Positions 1-7,258 of a stretch of DNA of 64,000 nt are shown piece after piece. The stretch is from JANSYL01 sp965229695 (lineage in GTDB: Bacteria > Pseudomonadota > Alphaproteobacteria > Rhodobacterales > Rhodobacteraceae). How positions within the stretch are numbered: the stretch's first letter is position 1; each line of letters begins with the position of its first letter. The stretch spans positions 3,410,001 through 3,474,000 of the forward strand of contig OZ245921.1 of assembly GCA_965229695.1 (NCBI GenBank), read 5' to 3'. The notes beneath the pieces are model-generated. The model made no database searches. It saw only the letters and a program-made list of their open reading frames with translations, and had not been told where the DNA came from. A program made the position numbers and the translations under genes.

Positions 1-15
1 AGGGGTGCCTGCGGA

Positions 16-474
16 ATGATGCGCGCGCTGTCTCTTGCCCTGATTTTGGTGTTGGCAAGCCCGGTTTTCGCTGTGCAGCCCGATGAAATCCTCGATGATC
101 CGGTGTTGGAAGACCGCGCGCGCGATATCTCAGCCGGGTTGCGCTGTCTGGTCTGCCGCAATGAATCCATCGACGAATCCAACGCCGAACTCGCCCGTGA
201 TCTGCGGCTGTTGGTGCGGGAACGCTTGCTGGCTGGGGACAGCAATGATGAGGTCGTGACCTATGTGGTCGATCGCTACGGGGAATATGTTCTGCTGCGA
301 CCCAGTTTTGGTGGGGCCAATACGGTGCTTTGGCTGGCCCCTTTGGCACTTTTGCTGATCGGTGGTGCACTTTCGGTGGCCTTTATCCGCAACCGCGCCA
401 AAACGACAGCGCCGACCGAAGCGGCGCTTAGTGCCGAGGAACAGGCGCGCCTGGATGAAATCCTGCGCGATTGA
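16..474 (+). CDS. ccmH: Cytochrome c-type biogenesis protein CcmH
   Basis: This is the thiol-disulfide component of System I cytochrome c maturation. It keeps apocytochrome CXXCH cysteines reduced for heme ligation on the periplasmic side. The 152-residue protein has a signal peptide (about 1-19), the family motif R-C-L-V-C-R-N at residues 43-49 with the two redox cysteines C44 and C47, and one membrane helix at about 104-125. A short cytoplasmic acidic tail follows. ATG codons at 16 and 19 are both possible. The upstream frame, cut off by the window edge, is probably ccmF, which usually precedes it. The next gene follows after 78 bases on the same strand. Its partner ccmE lies 37 kb away in this window. 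Confidence 0.93.
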   Translation: MMRALSLALILVLASPVFAVQPDEILDDPVLEDRARDISAGLRCLVCRNESIDESNAELARDLRLLVRERLLAGDSNDEVVTYVVDRYGEYVLLRPSFGGANTVLWLAPLALLLIGGALSVAFIRNRAKTTAPTEAALSAEEQARLDEILRD

Positions 475-552
475 CGCGGTGTTTCGGCTTTTCTGAACCG
501 TTTCGTTTGCTTATGGTCCGCCAAAGACTGACGCGAGGCGGAGGCGCGGACT

Positions 553-1329
553 ATGCAATATGAAACCATCACCCGGGACGATCAGGACGGGATGGCGCTG
601 ATCACCATGCGGCGTCCGGATGTGATGAACGCGCTGAACACCCAAATGCGGGCTGAACTGACCCATGCCATCGGTACTGCGGGCAATGAGGCGCGGGTGG
701 TGGTCCTGACCGGGGAAGGGCGCGCCTTTTGCTCGGGCCAAGATCTGGGCGACCGGGCGAATGTGGGAAATCTGAACCTCGAACGCACCTTGCGGGATGA
801 ATATATCCCCATGCTCAAGGCGATCACCGATTGCGAGGTGCCGGTGATTTCAGCCGTGAATGGGACCGCTGCGGGGGCGGGGGCAAACCTGGCGCTGGCC
901 GCCGATGTGGTGATTGCGACGCAATCGGCGAGCTTCATCCAGGCCTTCACGCGGATCGGGCTGATCCCGGATGCGGGCGGCACCTATGTCCTGCCGCGCC
1001 AGATCGGGATGGCCAAGGCCATGGGGGCCGCGCTTTTTGCCGATAAGATTTCCGCCGATCAAGCCAGCGAGTGGGGCATGATCTGGGAATCGGTGCCCGA
1101 TGAGCAATTCGAAACCGTCTGGCGCGGGCGCGCGGCCCATTTGGCCAATGGCCCCACCGAAGCCTTCAAACGAGTCAAGCAAGCTATGCAAGCGAGCTTT
1201 GGCAATACGCTTGATGAGCAATTGAAATTCGAAGGTCAGTTGCAGGGCCAATGCGGCCGCAGCCGCGATTTCAAAGAAGGCGTGATGGCGTTTTTGGAAA
1301 AACGCGCCCCGGTCTTCGAAGGTCGCTAA
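553..1329 (+). CDS. Enoyl-CoA hydratase/isomerase, PaaG-like
   Basis: A crotonase-fold acyl-CoA enzyme of 258 residues, the usual length. The oxyanion-hole segments are visible at F-C-S-G-Q-D (59-64) and G-T-A-A-G-A-G-A (104-111). An aspartate sits in I-P-D-A-G-G-T (D140), the position used by PaaG, the 1,2-epoxyphenylacetyl-CoA isomerase; classical hydratases carry glutamates here and at the second site. That favours isomerase-type chemistry, but no other paa genes are nearby, so the physiological substrate is unknown. The gene follows ccmH on the same strand with no obvious terminator between. The start is the only ATG before the conserved N-terminus. Confidence 0.88.
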   Translation: MQYETITRDDQDGMALITMRRPDVMNALNTQMRAELTHAIGTAGNEARVVVLTGEGRAFCSGQDLGDRANVGNLNLERTLRDEYIPMLKAITDCEVPVISAVNGTAAGAGANLALAADVVIATQSASFIQAFTRIGLIPDAGGTYVLPRQIGMAKAMGAALFADKISADQASEWGMIWESVPDEQFETVWRGRAAHLANGPTEAFKRVKQAMQASFGNTLDEQLKFEGQLQGQCGRSRDFKEGVMAFLEKRAPVFEGR

Positions 1330-1386
1330 ACGCCCTTTGACGCGCGCAAGGTCCTGCCGCTAGAGTTTTCGCGGGAGGATCAGGGT

Positions 1387-2178
1387 ATGAGCGATAGCTC
1401 AGGACAGGTGGCACCGTCCAAGGTGCCAACCGTCAATCAAATTCAGTTTAGCGACCTGCTTCGGGCCCTGCGTCTGGGGCTACGGGATTTTTGGCGCAAA
1501 CCGATGATGGGCCTGTTTTTTGCTAATACCTATTTCATGGGTGGGTGGCTGATTTACCTGTTCCTTTTCGTCACGCATCAGGAATGGTGGGCCATTCCGC
1601 TGACGGTTGGTTTCCCGCTTTTGGGGCCGTTTCTGGCGGTCGGGCTTTACGAGGTCTCGCGCCGGTTAGAGGCGGGGCAGACCGAATGGGCGCGCAACGA
1701 TATTTTTGGCGTGATCTGGCGTCAGCGCGCCCGGCAATTGCCGCTGATGTCTTGGGTGATCATCATCTATTTTCTGTTCTGGTCCTTTTTCGCCCACATG
1801 CTATTTGCCCTGTTCCTGGGGCCATCGGCGTTGACCAATGTGACCAGCTCTTACGCCTATCTGATCGAACCAGAAGGGTTGCGGATGCTGATTGTGGGCA
1901 CGGGCTTTGGCGCTGTGTTTGCCTTCATCCTGTTTAGCCTGACGGTCGTCTCGCTGCCGCTGCTGCTGGACAAAGAACTGGATTTTGTAACCGCGATGCT
2001 GACTTCGCTAGCGGTGGTGCGGGCCAATCCGGTTATGATGGTGATCTGGGCGGCGATCATTGCCGGGCTGACCTTTGCGGCGATGGTGCCGGCGCTTTTT
2101 GGGCTTTTTATCGTGCTGCCGGTCTTGGGCCACGCAAGCTGGCATATTTACCGCGCAGCGCTGACCTCGGCCGACTAA
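1387..2178 (+). CDS. DUF2189 integral membrane protein
   Basis: A 263-residue polytopic membrane protein. After a short hydrophilic N-terminus there is a segment reading L-R-L-G-L-R-D-F-W-R-K-P (about 29-40), typical of the DUF2189 family. About six hydrophobic helices follow, from W-L-I-Y-L-F near residue 54 to a C-terminal helix near residue 240. The family is sometimes labelled cytochrome c oxidase subunit I-like, but no heme or copper ligand pattern is seen here, so no function is assigned. A good ribosome site (GGGAGGA) lies just before the ATG. Its stop codon overlaps the stop of the convergent MFS gene by four bases. Confidence 0.82.
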   Translation: MSDSSGQVAPSKVPTVNQIQFSDLLRALRLGLRDFWRKPMMGLFFANTYFMGGWLIYLFLFVTHQEWWAIPLTVGFPLLGPFLAVGLYEVSRRLEAGQTEWARNDIFGVIWRQRARQLPLMSWVIIIYFLFWSFFAHMLFALFLGPSALTNVTSSYAYLIEPEGLRMLIVGTGFGAVFAFILFSLTVVSLPLLLDKELDFVTAMLTSLAVVRANPVMMVIWAAIIAGLTFAAMVPALFGLFIVLPVLGHASWHIYRAALTSAD

Positions 2179-3641
2179 TCGATGCTTTCTGGTTTGGGGA
2201 TGAACACCCAGGCAACCGCCGCGCCGATGGCGCAAAGCGCGGCTGTGATCCAAGCCAGGCGCGCAAAGGCGGTGGTCATGGCCTCTGCATGGCCCGGAAG
2301 TTCGGAAAACGCGCCAAAACTGCCAGCGCCACCCGCCGCCGCATAGATCGACCCCGCAAGGCTGCCCATGGCGGCCACAGCGATCAGCCCTGCGACGCGG
2401 CTAACCGCGTTGTTGATGCCCGAGGCTGCGCCCGCGCGATCCTCGCTCACCGCGCCCATGATGGCTGTCGAAAGCGGGGAGACGACCAGTGCCATGCCAA
2501 TCCCCATCACGGTCGTGCCCGGCAGCACCGAAAGCCAGAAATCCTGCGCCGGGGCCGTGATCGCCATCAGCGCGAAGGACAACGCCACGATCATACCGCC
2601 GCCGCCGATCAAGCGGCCCGCGCCATACCGATCGGCCCACGCGCCGGATTTCGCCGAGAGCAATGTGATGAAGACCGACAGCGGCGCAAAGGCGGCTGAG
2701 GCCAGAACCTCGGCCACACCCCAGCCAGCAATGATCGTCATCGGCAGAAAGAACATGATGGTCGACAGCGCGAAATAGATCATCGCCGTGGCGAAATTGG
2801 CGGCGGCAAAGGCGGGGTTGCGGAACAGGCCCAGCGGCACCATCGGATAAGCGCTGCGGGTTTCCCACAGCAAGAACGCCGCCAGCGCGGCAAAGCCCAG
2901 GCCAACCAGTGACCAATCCGCGCCACCGGCACCCGCCGTCAGGCCCCAGGCGATCAGCGCCAGAGCGGCGGTCACCAGGATGGCCCCAGCTGTGTCCAAG
3001 GGATGATCGGGTTGCGCCGGGTCATGGGCCACGCGGGTCATCACCAGCCAAATCGCAAAAATGCCAAAGGGCAGGTTGATGCCAAAAAGCCAACGCCAGA
3101 TATCCGGCCCGCCATATTGTAGGGCGATCCCGCCGATGATCGGGCCAAGCGCGGTCGTCAGGGCCGAGGCGGCGGCCCATATCCCAATCGCACGGCCGCG
3201 GTCGGCCTGCGGATAGGCCTTGGCGATAAGCGCCAAGCTGCCGGGGATCATGATGGCCGCACCAATCCCTTTTAGGATGCGGCCGGCGATCAGCGTTTCG
3301 GTGCTTGGCGCAAAGGCGCAGATAACCGAAGCCAGCACAAAGATCCCAATGCCCCAGGTGAAACTGCGTGCGGTTCCAAAACGGTCGCCCAAAGCGCCAC
3401 CCAACAGGATCAGCGCCGACAGCGGCAGCAGATAGCCATTGTTGATCCATTGCGCCTGCGCCAGATCGGCCCCCAACCCTTCGCGCATGGCCGGCAGGGC
3501 GATGGCGATGATGGTGCCGTCGATAAACCCAAGGGCCGAGGCCAGGATGGCGGCGATCAGCACATAGCGCCGGTTCGCCACAGTACAAAACCCGGGCGTT
3601 TGGCCCGGGTTTTGTAATGGCTCTGTTGCCGGATCGGACAT
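2175..3641 (-). CDS. MFS transporter, DHA2-type drug exporter
   Basis: A 488-residue protein with about 14 hydrophobic helices, the length and helix number of the DHA2 (EmrB/QacA) branch of proton-coupled exporters. The helix 1 segment with A-L-G-F-I-D-G-T and the loop G-D-R-F-G (near residue 85) are family hallmarks. The substrate is unknown. The start is uncertain. The ATG at 3641 puts a perfect 14-bp hairpin inside codons 9-20, and an in-frame GTG at 3581 lies just after it and just before helix 1, so the real start may be 3581. The gene lies 18 bases after the bactofilin stop on the same strand and converges on the DUF2189 gene. Confidence 0.85.
   Translation of the reverse strand: MSDPATEPLQNPGQTPGFCTVANRRYVLIAAILASALGFIDGTIIAIALPAMREGLGADLAQAQWINNGYLLPLSALILLGGALGDRFGTARSFTWGIGIFVLASVICAFAPSTETLIAGRILKGIGAAIMIPGSLALIAKAYPQADRGRAIGIWAAASALTTALGPIIGGIALQYGGPDIWRWLFGINLPFGIFAIWLVMTRVAHDPAQPDHPLDTAGAILVTAALALIAWGLTAGAGGADWSLVGLGFAALAAFLLWETRSAYPMVPLGLFRNPAFAAANFATAMIYFALSTIMFFLPMTIIAGWGVAEVLASAAFAPLSVFITLLSAKSGAWADRYGAGRLIGGGGMIVALSFALMAITAPAQDFWLSVLPGTTVMGIGMALVVSPLSTAIMGAVSEDRAGAASGINNAVSRVAGLIAVAAMGSLAGSIYAAAGGAGSFGAFSELPGHAEAMTTAFARLAWITAALCAIGAAVAWVFIPKPESID
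3584..3616 (-). terminator. Strong hairpin with U-rich arm after the bactofilin gene
   Basis: A perfect inverted repeat has 14-bp arms (3584-3597 and 3603-3616) around a 5-base loop. Read on the minus strand, the GC-rich stem closes into TTTTGT, as in an intrinsic terminator. It begins 44 bases past the bactofilin stop codon, so it could end the M23-bactofilin transcript. It lies inside the reading frame assigned to the MFS gene if that gene starts at 3641. Confidence 0.6.
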
Positions 3642-3659
3642 CGGTCCGGCCAGATGAAC

Positions 3660-4262
3660 TTAGCTTTGGCCGTCAACGGCCGCTTTGGCCGCGGGGGCCG
3701 GGCCAGCTGCCGATGGGCGCGGCACGGAAGTGGCAGGTGCAGCGGCTGCCGGGGCGCTGCGCGGGGCAGGGGCGGCTGCGGCGGGCGCATTGCCCGTGGC
3801 CAGCGGATCTTCGGCGCGCTGCACCGAGCCTTCGAAATGGGCGCCGCTTTCGATGGCGATGGTCTTGTGAATGATATCGCCTTCGACCCGTGCGGTCGAT
3901 GTCAGGCGCACCTTCAGCCCGCGCACCTTGCCCACAACACGGCCGGTGACGACGATATCATCTGCCACGATCTCGCCCTCGATATTGGCGGTTTCGCCAA
4001 CGGTCAGCAGATGGGCGCGGATATCGCCCTGCACGGTGCCTTCCACCTGGATGTCGCCAGTGGTGCGCAGATTGCCCGTGATGGTCAGATCCGAGCTTAG
4101 GATCGACGGATTGGGTTTGGTTTTCGGGGACGAAGAAGGTGTCGACATAGAATCTCCAGCGGTGGAGGTGGATTTCGCAGCGGACCCTGCGCTGGCCGGT
4201 TTTGCATCGGCGCTGCCGCCCTGCTTGGGGCCGGGTTCGTTGATCTTAGATTTAGAAAACAT
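3660..4262 (-). CDS. Bactofilin (polymer-forming cytoskeletal protein)
   Basis: Bactofilins self-assemble without nucleotides into filaments that scaffold cell-wall enzymes at the inner face of the membrane. The central region (about residues 55-150) carries the beta-helix pattern with repeated glycine-isoleucine/valine steps, for example I-T-G-N-L-R-T-T-G-D-I-Q-V-E-G and A-N-I-E-G-E-I. Pro/Ala-rich disordered tails flank it on both sides, as is usual. Length is 200 residues. Its start overlaps the end of the upstream M23 peptidase gene by 11 bases, so the two are co-transcribed and probably translationally coupled. This matches the known bactofilin plus M23 peptidase pairing (for example BacA with LmdC). 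Confidence 0.92.
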   Translation of the reverse strand: MFSKSKINEPGPKQGGSADAKPASAGSAAKSTSTAGDSMSTPSSSPKTKPNPSILSSDLTITGNLRTTGDIQVEGTVQGDIRAHLLTVGETANIEGEIVADDIVVTGRVVGKVRGLKVRLTSTARVEGDIIHKTIAIESGAHFEGSVQRAEDPLATGNAPAAAAPAPRSAPAAAAPATSVPRPSAAGPAPAAKAAVDGQS

Positions 4263-5592
4263 CGCGTCCTGCCGTGATGAAAGTCATAGGGTTCACGGGA
4301 TCGCCGTTGCGGCGCACCTCATAGTGAAGATGGGTGCCCGTGGACCGCCCGGTGTTGCCCATATCACCGATCCTTTCCCCGCGCGAGACCCTTTCGCCTT
4401 CGCTGACCCGGATGCGGCTGAGATGGGCATAGCGTGTGGTGTAACCATGGCTGTGGCGAATTTCGACCATCAAGCCGTAACCGCTTTGTCTGCCAGCAAA
4501 AATCACCGTGCCCGAGCCACCAGCCACGATGGCTGTGCCACGTGATCCGGCGAAATCCGTACCGGCATGAAGCCGCCGACCGCCATTGATCGGGTCGCGC
4601 CGATAGCCAAAGCCCGAGGTATGGCGATAGCTGCCAAGAACCGGGAATGAGAAGGGCAGGCTTTCAGCCGCGATACGGTGCATGTTCATTGTATCGAGCG
4701 CGGCCAAAACCTCATTGGCGCGGTAGGACATCGGATCGGGGTCTTCGCCCGAGCTGGACATGGTGATCGGCATCAACGGACCACCTTGACCATCATAGGT
4801 CGAGCGTACGGAGTTAACGATCTGTTCGGTCGACAGCCCGGCGGAACGGAACATGTCATCCAGCGGTTCCATCGACATGGCCACCGCATCTTCGATCTGG
4901 CGGAAGACACGTTCCTGGCGTTGCGATGCCAGTTCGGCTTCGAAGGTCAGGCGGTCGATCTCACCCGCCGCTTCGGCCACAAGGATGGCGGTATCGTCGC
5001 GCTGACCGGCGGTGCTTTCCAATGCCTCGGTCAAAAAGGCCACGGTACGGGTCAGGTCACGCTCGCGCGCCTCAGCGGTCATCACGGTGCCGGTATCCGC
5101 GGTCAGTTCCGAACGCAGCGTGGCCACTTCTAGTCGCGCACTGTCGCGTTCATCGATGGTCGTACGCAGGGTGCCCTGGATCACGTCAACGGCGGTTTCC
5201 AACTCGCGCCGACGCTCTTCGGATTCCAGCAGGCGCACCTGCATTTCTGCCACCTGGTCCATCGCCAAGGCAAAACGATCCTGGGCCTGGCGTGCCTCGG
5301 CCGCGCGAGCGTCGCGTTCGCCCGAGAGTGCGTTCAGCCGTTCCAGATATGTTAGTTGTTCCCGTTGCGCTTGTTCGCGCGCGTTTCCGGCGCTGATCGT
5401 GTCGATTAGAAAGATCGAGGTGACGATCACCGTCCACCCCACAAAAACCGATGCGCCCAACACAATCGCCCCTTGGGTGATCGGTCGAAGGCGCACGAAG
5501 CGCGTTCCATCCTCGGATTTAAGGAATAGCCGTTGTTCCGGCAGGCGTTTTTCCAATGCCGCGTTGACGCGACTTATCAGCCGTGCGTTCAC
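4252..5592 (-). CDS. M23 family (LytM-type) peptidoglycan endopeptidase
   Basis: A 446-residue membrane-anchored cell-wall hydrolase. One transmembrane helix lies near residues 38-60. It is followed by a long region rich in E, R, Q and A with coiled-coil character (about 65-230), and a C-terminal M23 domain from about residue 315. Zinc ligands and catalytic residues are visible: H342 and D346 in H-A-G-T-D, H390 in Y-A-H-L, and H421/H423 in H-L-H. The enzyme is therefore predicted to be active, unlike EnvC/NlpD-type activators that have lost ligands. The start is a GTG. It is the first gene of the pair with bactofilin and presumably acts where the bactofilin filament places it. Confidence 0.92.
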   Translation of the reverse strand: MNARLISRVNAALEKRLPEQRLFLKSEDGTRFVRLRPITQGAIVLGASVFVGWTVIVTSIFLIDTISAGNAREQAQREQLTYLERLNALSGERDARAAEARQAQDRFALAMDQVAEMQVRLLESEERRRELETAVDVIQGTLRTTIDERDSARLEVATLRSELTADTGTVMTAEARERDLTRTVAFLTEALESTAGQRDDTAILVAEAAGEIDRLTFEAELASQRQERVFRQIEDAVAMSMEPLDDMFRSAGLSTEQIVNSVRSTYDGQGGPLMPITMSSSGEDPDPMSYRANEVLAALDTMNMHRIAAESLPFSFPVLGSYRHTSGFGYRRDPINGGRRLHAGTDFAGSRGTAIVAGGSGTVIFAGRQSGYGLMVEIRHSHGYTTRYAHLSRIRVSEGERVSRGERIGDMGNTGRSTGTHLHYEVRRNGDPVNPMTFITAGRDVF

Positions 5593-5788
5593 CGTCTGTG
5601 CCCCATCTTCCCCTCATTTTTTATGAGCCGCCCCGCTTTTTTTCGTCCCCGGGTGCGGATGCGGCCCCGTGAAGGGAATACTTAAGGCCGCGCACTGCCT
5701 CAACAGACTATCCTGTCGCGGGGGAAAAAGCACTGAAAAACAGTCATGTTTTGGCGAAAATCCGCCGAAAACCGCCGTTTGAGTCCAT

Positions 5789-6601
5789 TTAGTCGGCCAG
5801 CGGCCAGTAAAAATCGGGCGGCAGCCCTGCCTCGGCGCGTTTTTCCTCGTTAAAGGGCGGTTTGAGCGGGCCGTGGAAATAGCGGGTCACCAGATCGTGG
5901 AACGCATCCTTTGGATCCAGATCGTGGCGCCCGCATAGAAAGTGGAACCATTTGGAGCCATAGGCGACGTGGTGCACTTCTTCTGCATAAATGACCTCCA
6001 GCGCGGCGACGGCTTTTTCTCCCGCCGCGTCGCCCGCGCGCCGGAAGATGTCGATCATGCCGGGGGTCACATCCAGCCCTCGCGCCTCCAGCACCATGGG
6101 AACCACGGCCAACCGCCCCATCAGATCGTCAGCTGTATCCTCGGCGGCGCGCCACATGCCGGCATGGGCGGGCAGATCGCCGTAGAAGCTGCCCATCGTC
6201 TCCAGGCAGTCGCAAAGCAGATTGAAGTGTTTGGATTCCTCATCTGCGGCTTTGACCCAATCGTCGAAAAACCCGATGGGCAAGGGCGTTTCGGAAAACC
6301 GCGCGATGATGTCCCAATGCAGATCAACCGCGTTCAGTTCGATATGGGCGACCGCGTGCAGAATGGCTTTGCGCCCCTCGGGCGTGCCCGGACGGCGGCG
6401 GGGCACGTCGCGCGGGTTCAGCAGGTCGGGTTTCGCCGGACGTGCCGGTTGTGGCGGCGGTGAAGCGCGGCCGATCTGGGGCGTTTCGCCCGCCTCGCGT
6501 GCGGTTTGCCAGGCGGCGGCATAGTTGCGTGAGAGCGCGGTTTTCTCACGCCCATCGGCGGTGCGCAGCACCCGGTCGGCCATTTCAGCAAGCGGTAACA
6601 T
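5789..6601 (-). CDS. DUF455 ferritin-like domain protein
   Basis: A four-helix ferritin-like protein of about 271 residues. The family signature L-H-A-V-A-H-I-E-L-N-A-V-D-L-H-W-D is present, and further helix pairs supply carboxylates and histidines (E-S-K-H-F; Y-A-E-E-V-H-H-V-A-Y-G). These E...EXXH pairs are what a di-iron site needs. Members are often annotated as rhamnan-synthesis or tRNA-hydroxylase-like, but the biochemical role is not established. An ATG at 6637 would add 12 residues. I prefer 6601 because the family N-terminus (L-A-E-M-A) starts right after it. It lies downstream of bcp on the same strand, about 76 bases away. Confidence 0.83.
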   Translation of the reverse strand: MLPLAEMADRVLRTADGREKTALSRNYAAAWQTAREAGETPQIGRASPPPQPARPAKPDLLNPRDVPRRRPGTPEGRKAILHAVAHIELNAVDLHWDIIARFSETPLPIGFFDDWVKAADEESKHFNLLCDCLETMGSFYGDLPAHAGMWRAAEDTADDLMGRLAVVPMVLEARGLDVTPGMIDIFRRAGDAAGEKAVAALEVIYAEEVHHVAYGSKWFHFLCGRHDLDPKDAFHDLVTRYFHGPLKPPFNEEKRAEAGLPPDFYWPLAD

Positions 6602-6677
6602 GACCGACCGTCTGCGAGTTTTGGTGGAAGGGGTCAAGGGGCGCTGCCGGGGCGCGCCGCCTGATCCCTAGGGCAGA

Positions 6678-7139
6678 TCAGAGAGCCTTTACCGCCTCCA
6701 ACACGGCGTCGGCATGACCCGGCACTTTCACCTTGCGCCAGACCTGCGCGATCTTGCCGGTGCCATCGATCAGATAGGTGGCCCGTTCGATGCCCATGTA
6801 TTTTTTGCCATACATGTTCTTTTCGACCCAGGTGCCATACCGCTCGCACACATCGCTGTTTTCGTCCGAGACGAGCGCCACCCCTAGCTCGTGCTTGGCA
6901 ATGAACTTGTCATGTTTGGCCACGCTGTCTTTTGAAATGCCGATCACAACGGCCCCCGCCGCGTCGAACTCCGCCCCCAGGCCGGTGAAGGCAATCGCCT
7001 CCTTGGTGCAGCCGGGCGTGTCGTCTTTGGGATAGAAATAAAGCACGACGGCCTTGGGTTGCTGCGCCGAAAGGGTTAACTCGCCACCACCATCGCGGGG
7101 CAGAGTGAAATCCGGGGCGGTTTGGCCGATATCGGGCAT
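6678..7139 (-). CDS. bcp: Thiol peroxidase Bcp (PrxQ-type peroxiredoxin)
   Basis: A 153-residue thioredoxin-fold peroxidase that reduces hydrogen peroxide and alkyl hydroperoxides. The peroxidatic cysteine is C44 in D-D-T-P-G-C-T-K-E. In E. coli Bcp the resolving cysteine is five residues further on; here that position is isoleucine (I49). A third cysteine, C98 in S-D-V-C-E, matches the extra cysteine of E. coli Bcp. The protein should therefore act as a 1-Cys enzyme or use another resolving thiol. It is divergent from the large AsmA-like gene, with about 119 bases between the starts. Confidence 0.92.
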   Translation of the reverse strand: MPDIGQTAPDFTLPRDGGGELTLSAQQPKAVVLYFYPKDDTPGCTKEAIAFTGLGAEFDAAGAVVIGISKDSVAKHDKFIAKHELGVALVSDENSDVCERYGTWVEKNMYGKKYMGIERATYLIDGTGKIAQVWRKVKVPGHADAVLEAVKAL

Positions 7140-7258
7140 GGCGGCATCCTTTTGAACAGATGTGATCGTTTCATAGCGGCCTGGACGCCGCGACGCGTTT
7201 GCAAGCTAGGGGGATTGCGGCAAAGATAAAGGACAGATCCCGAGCAGATGCAGCAAAA

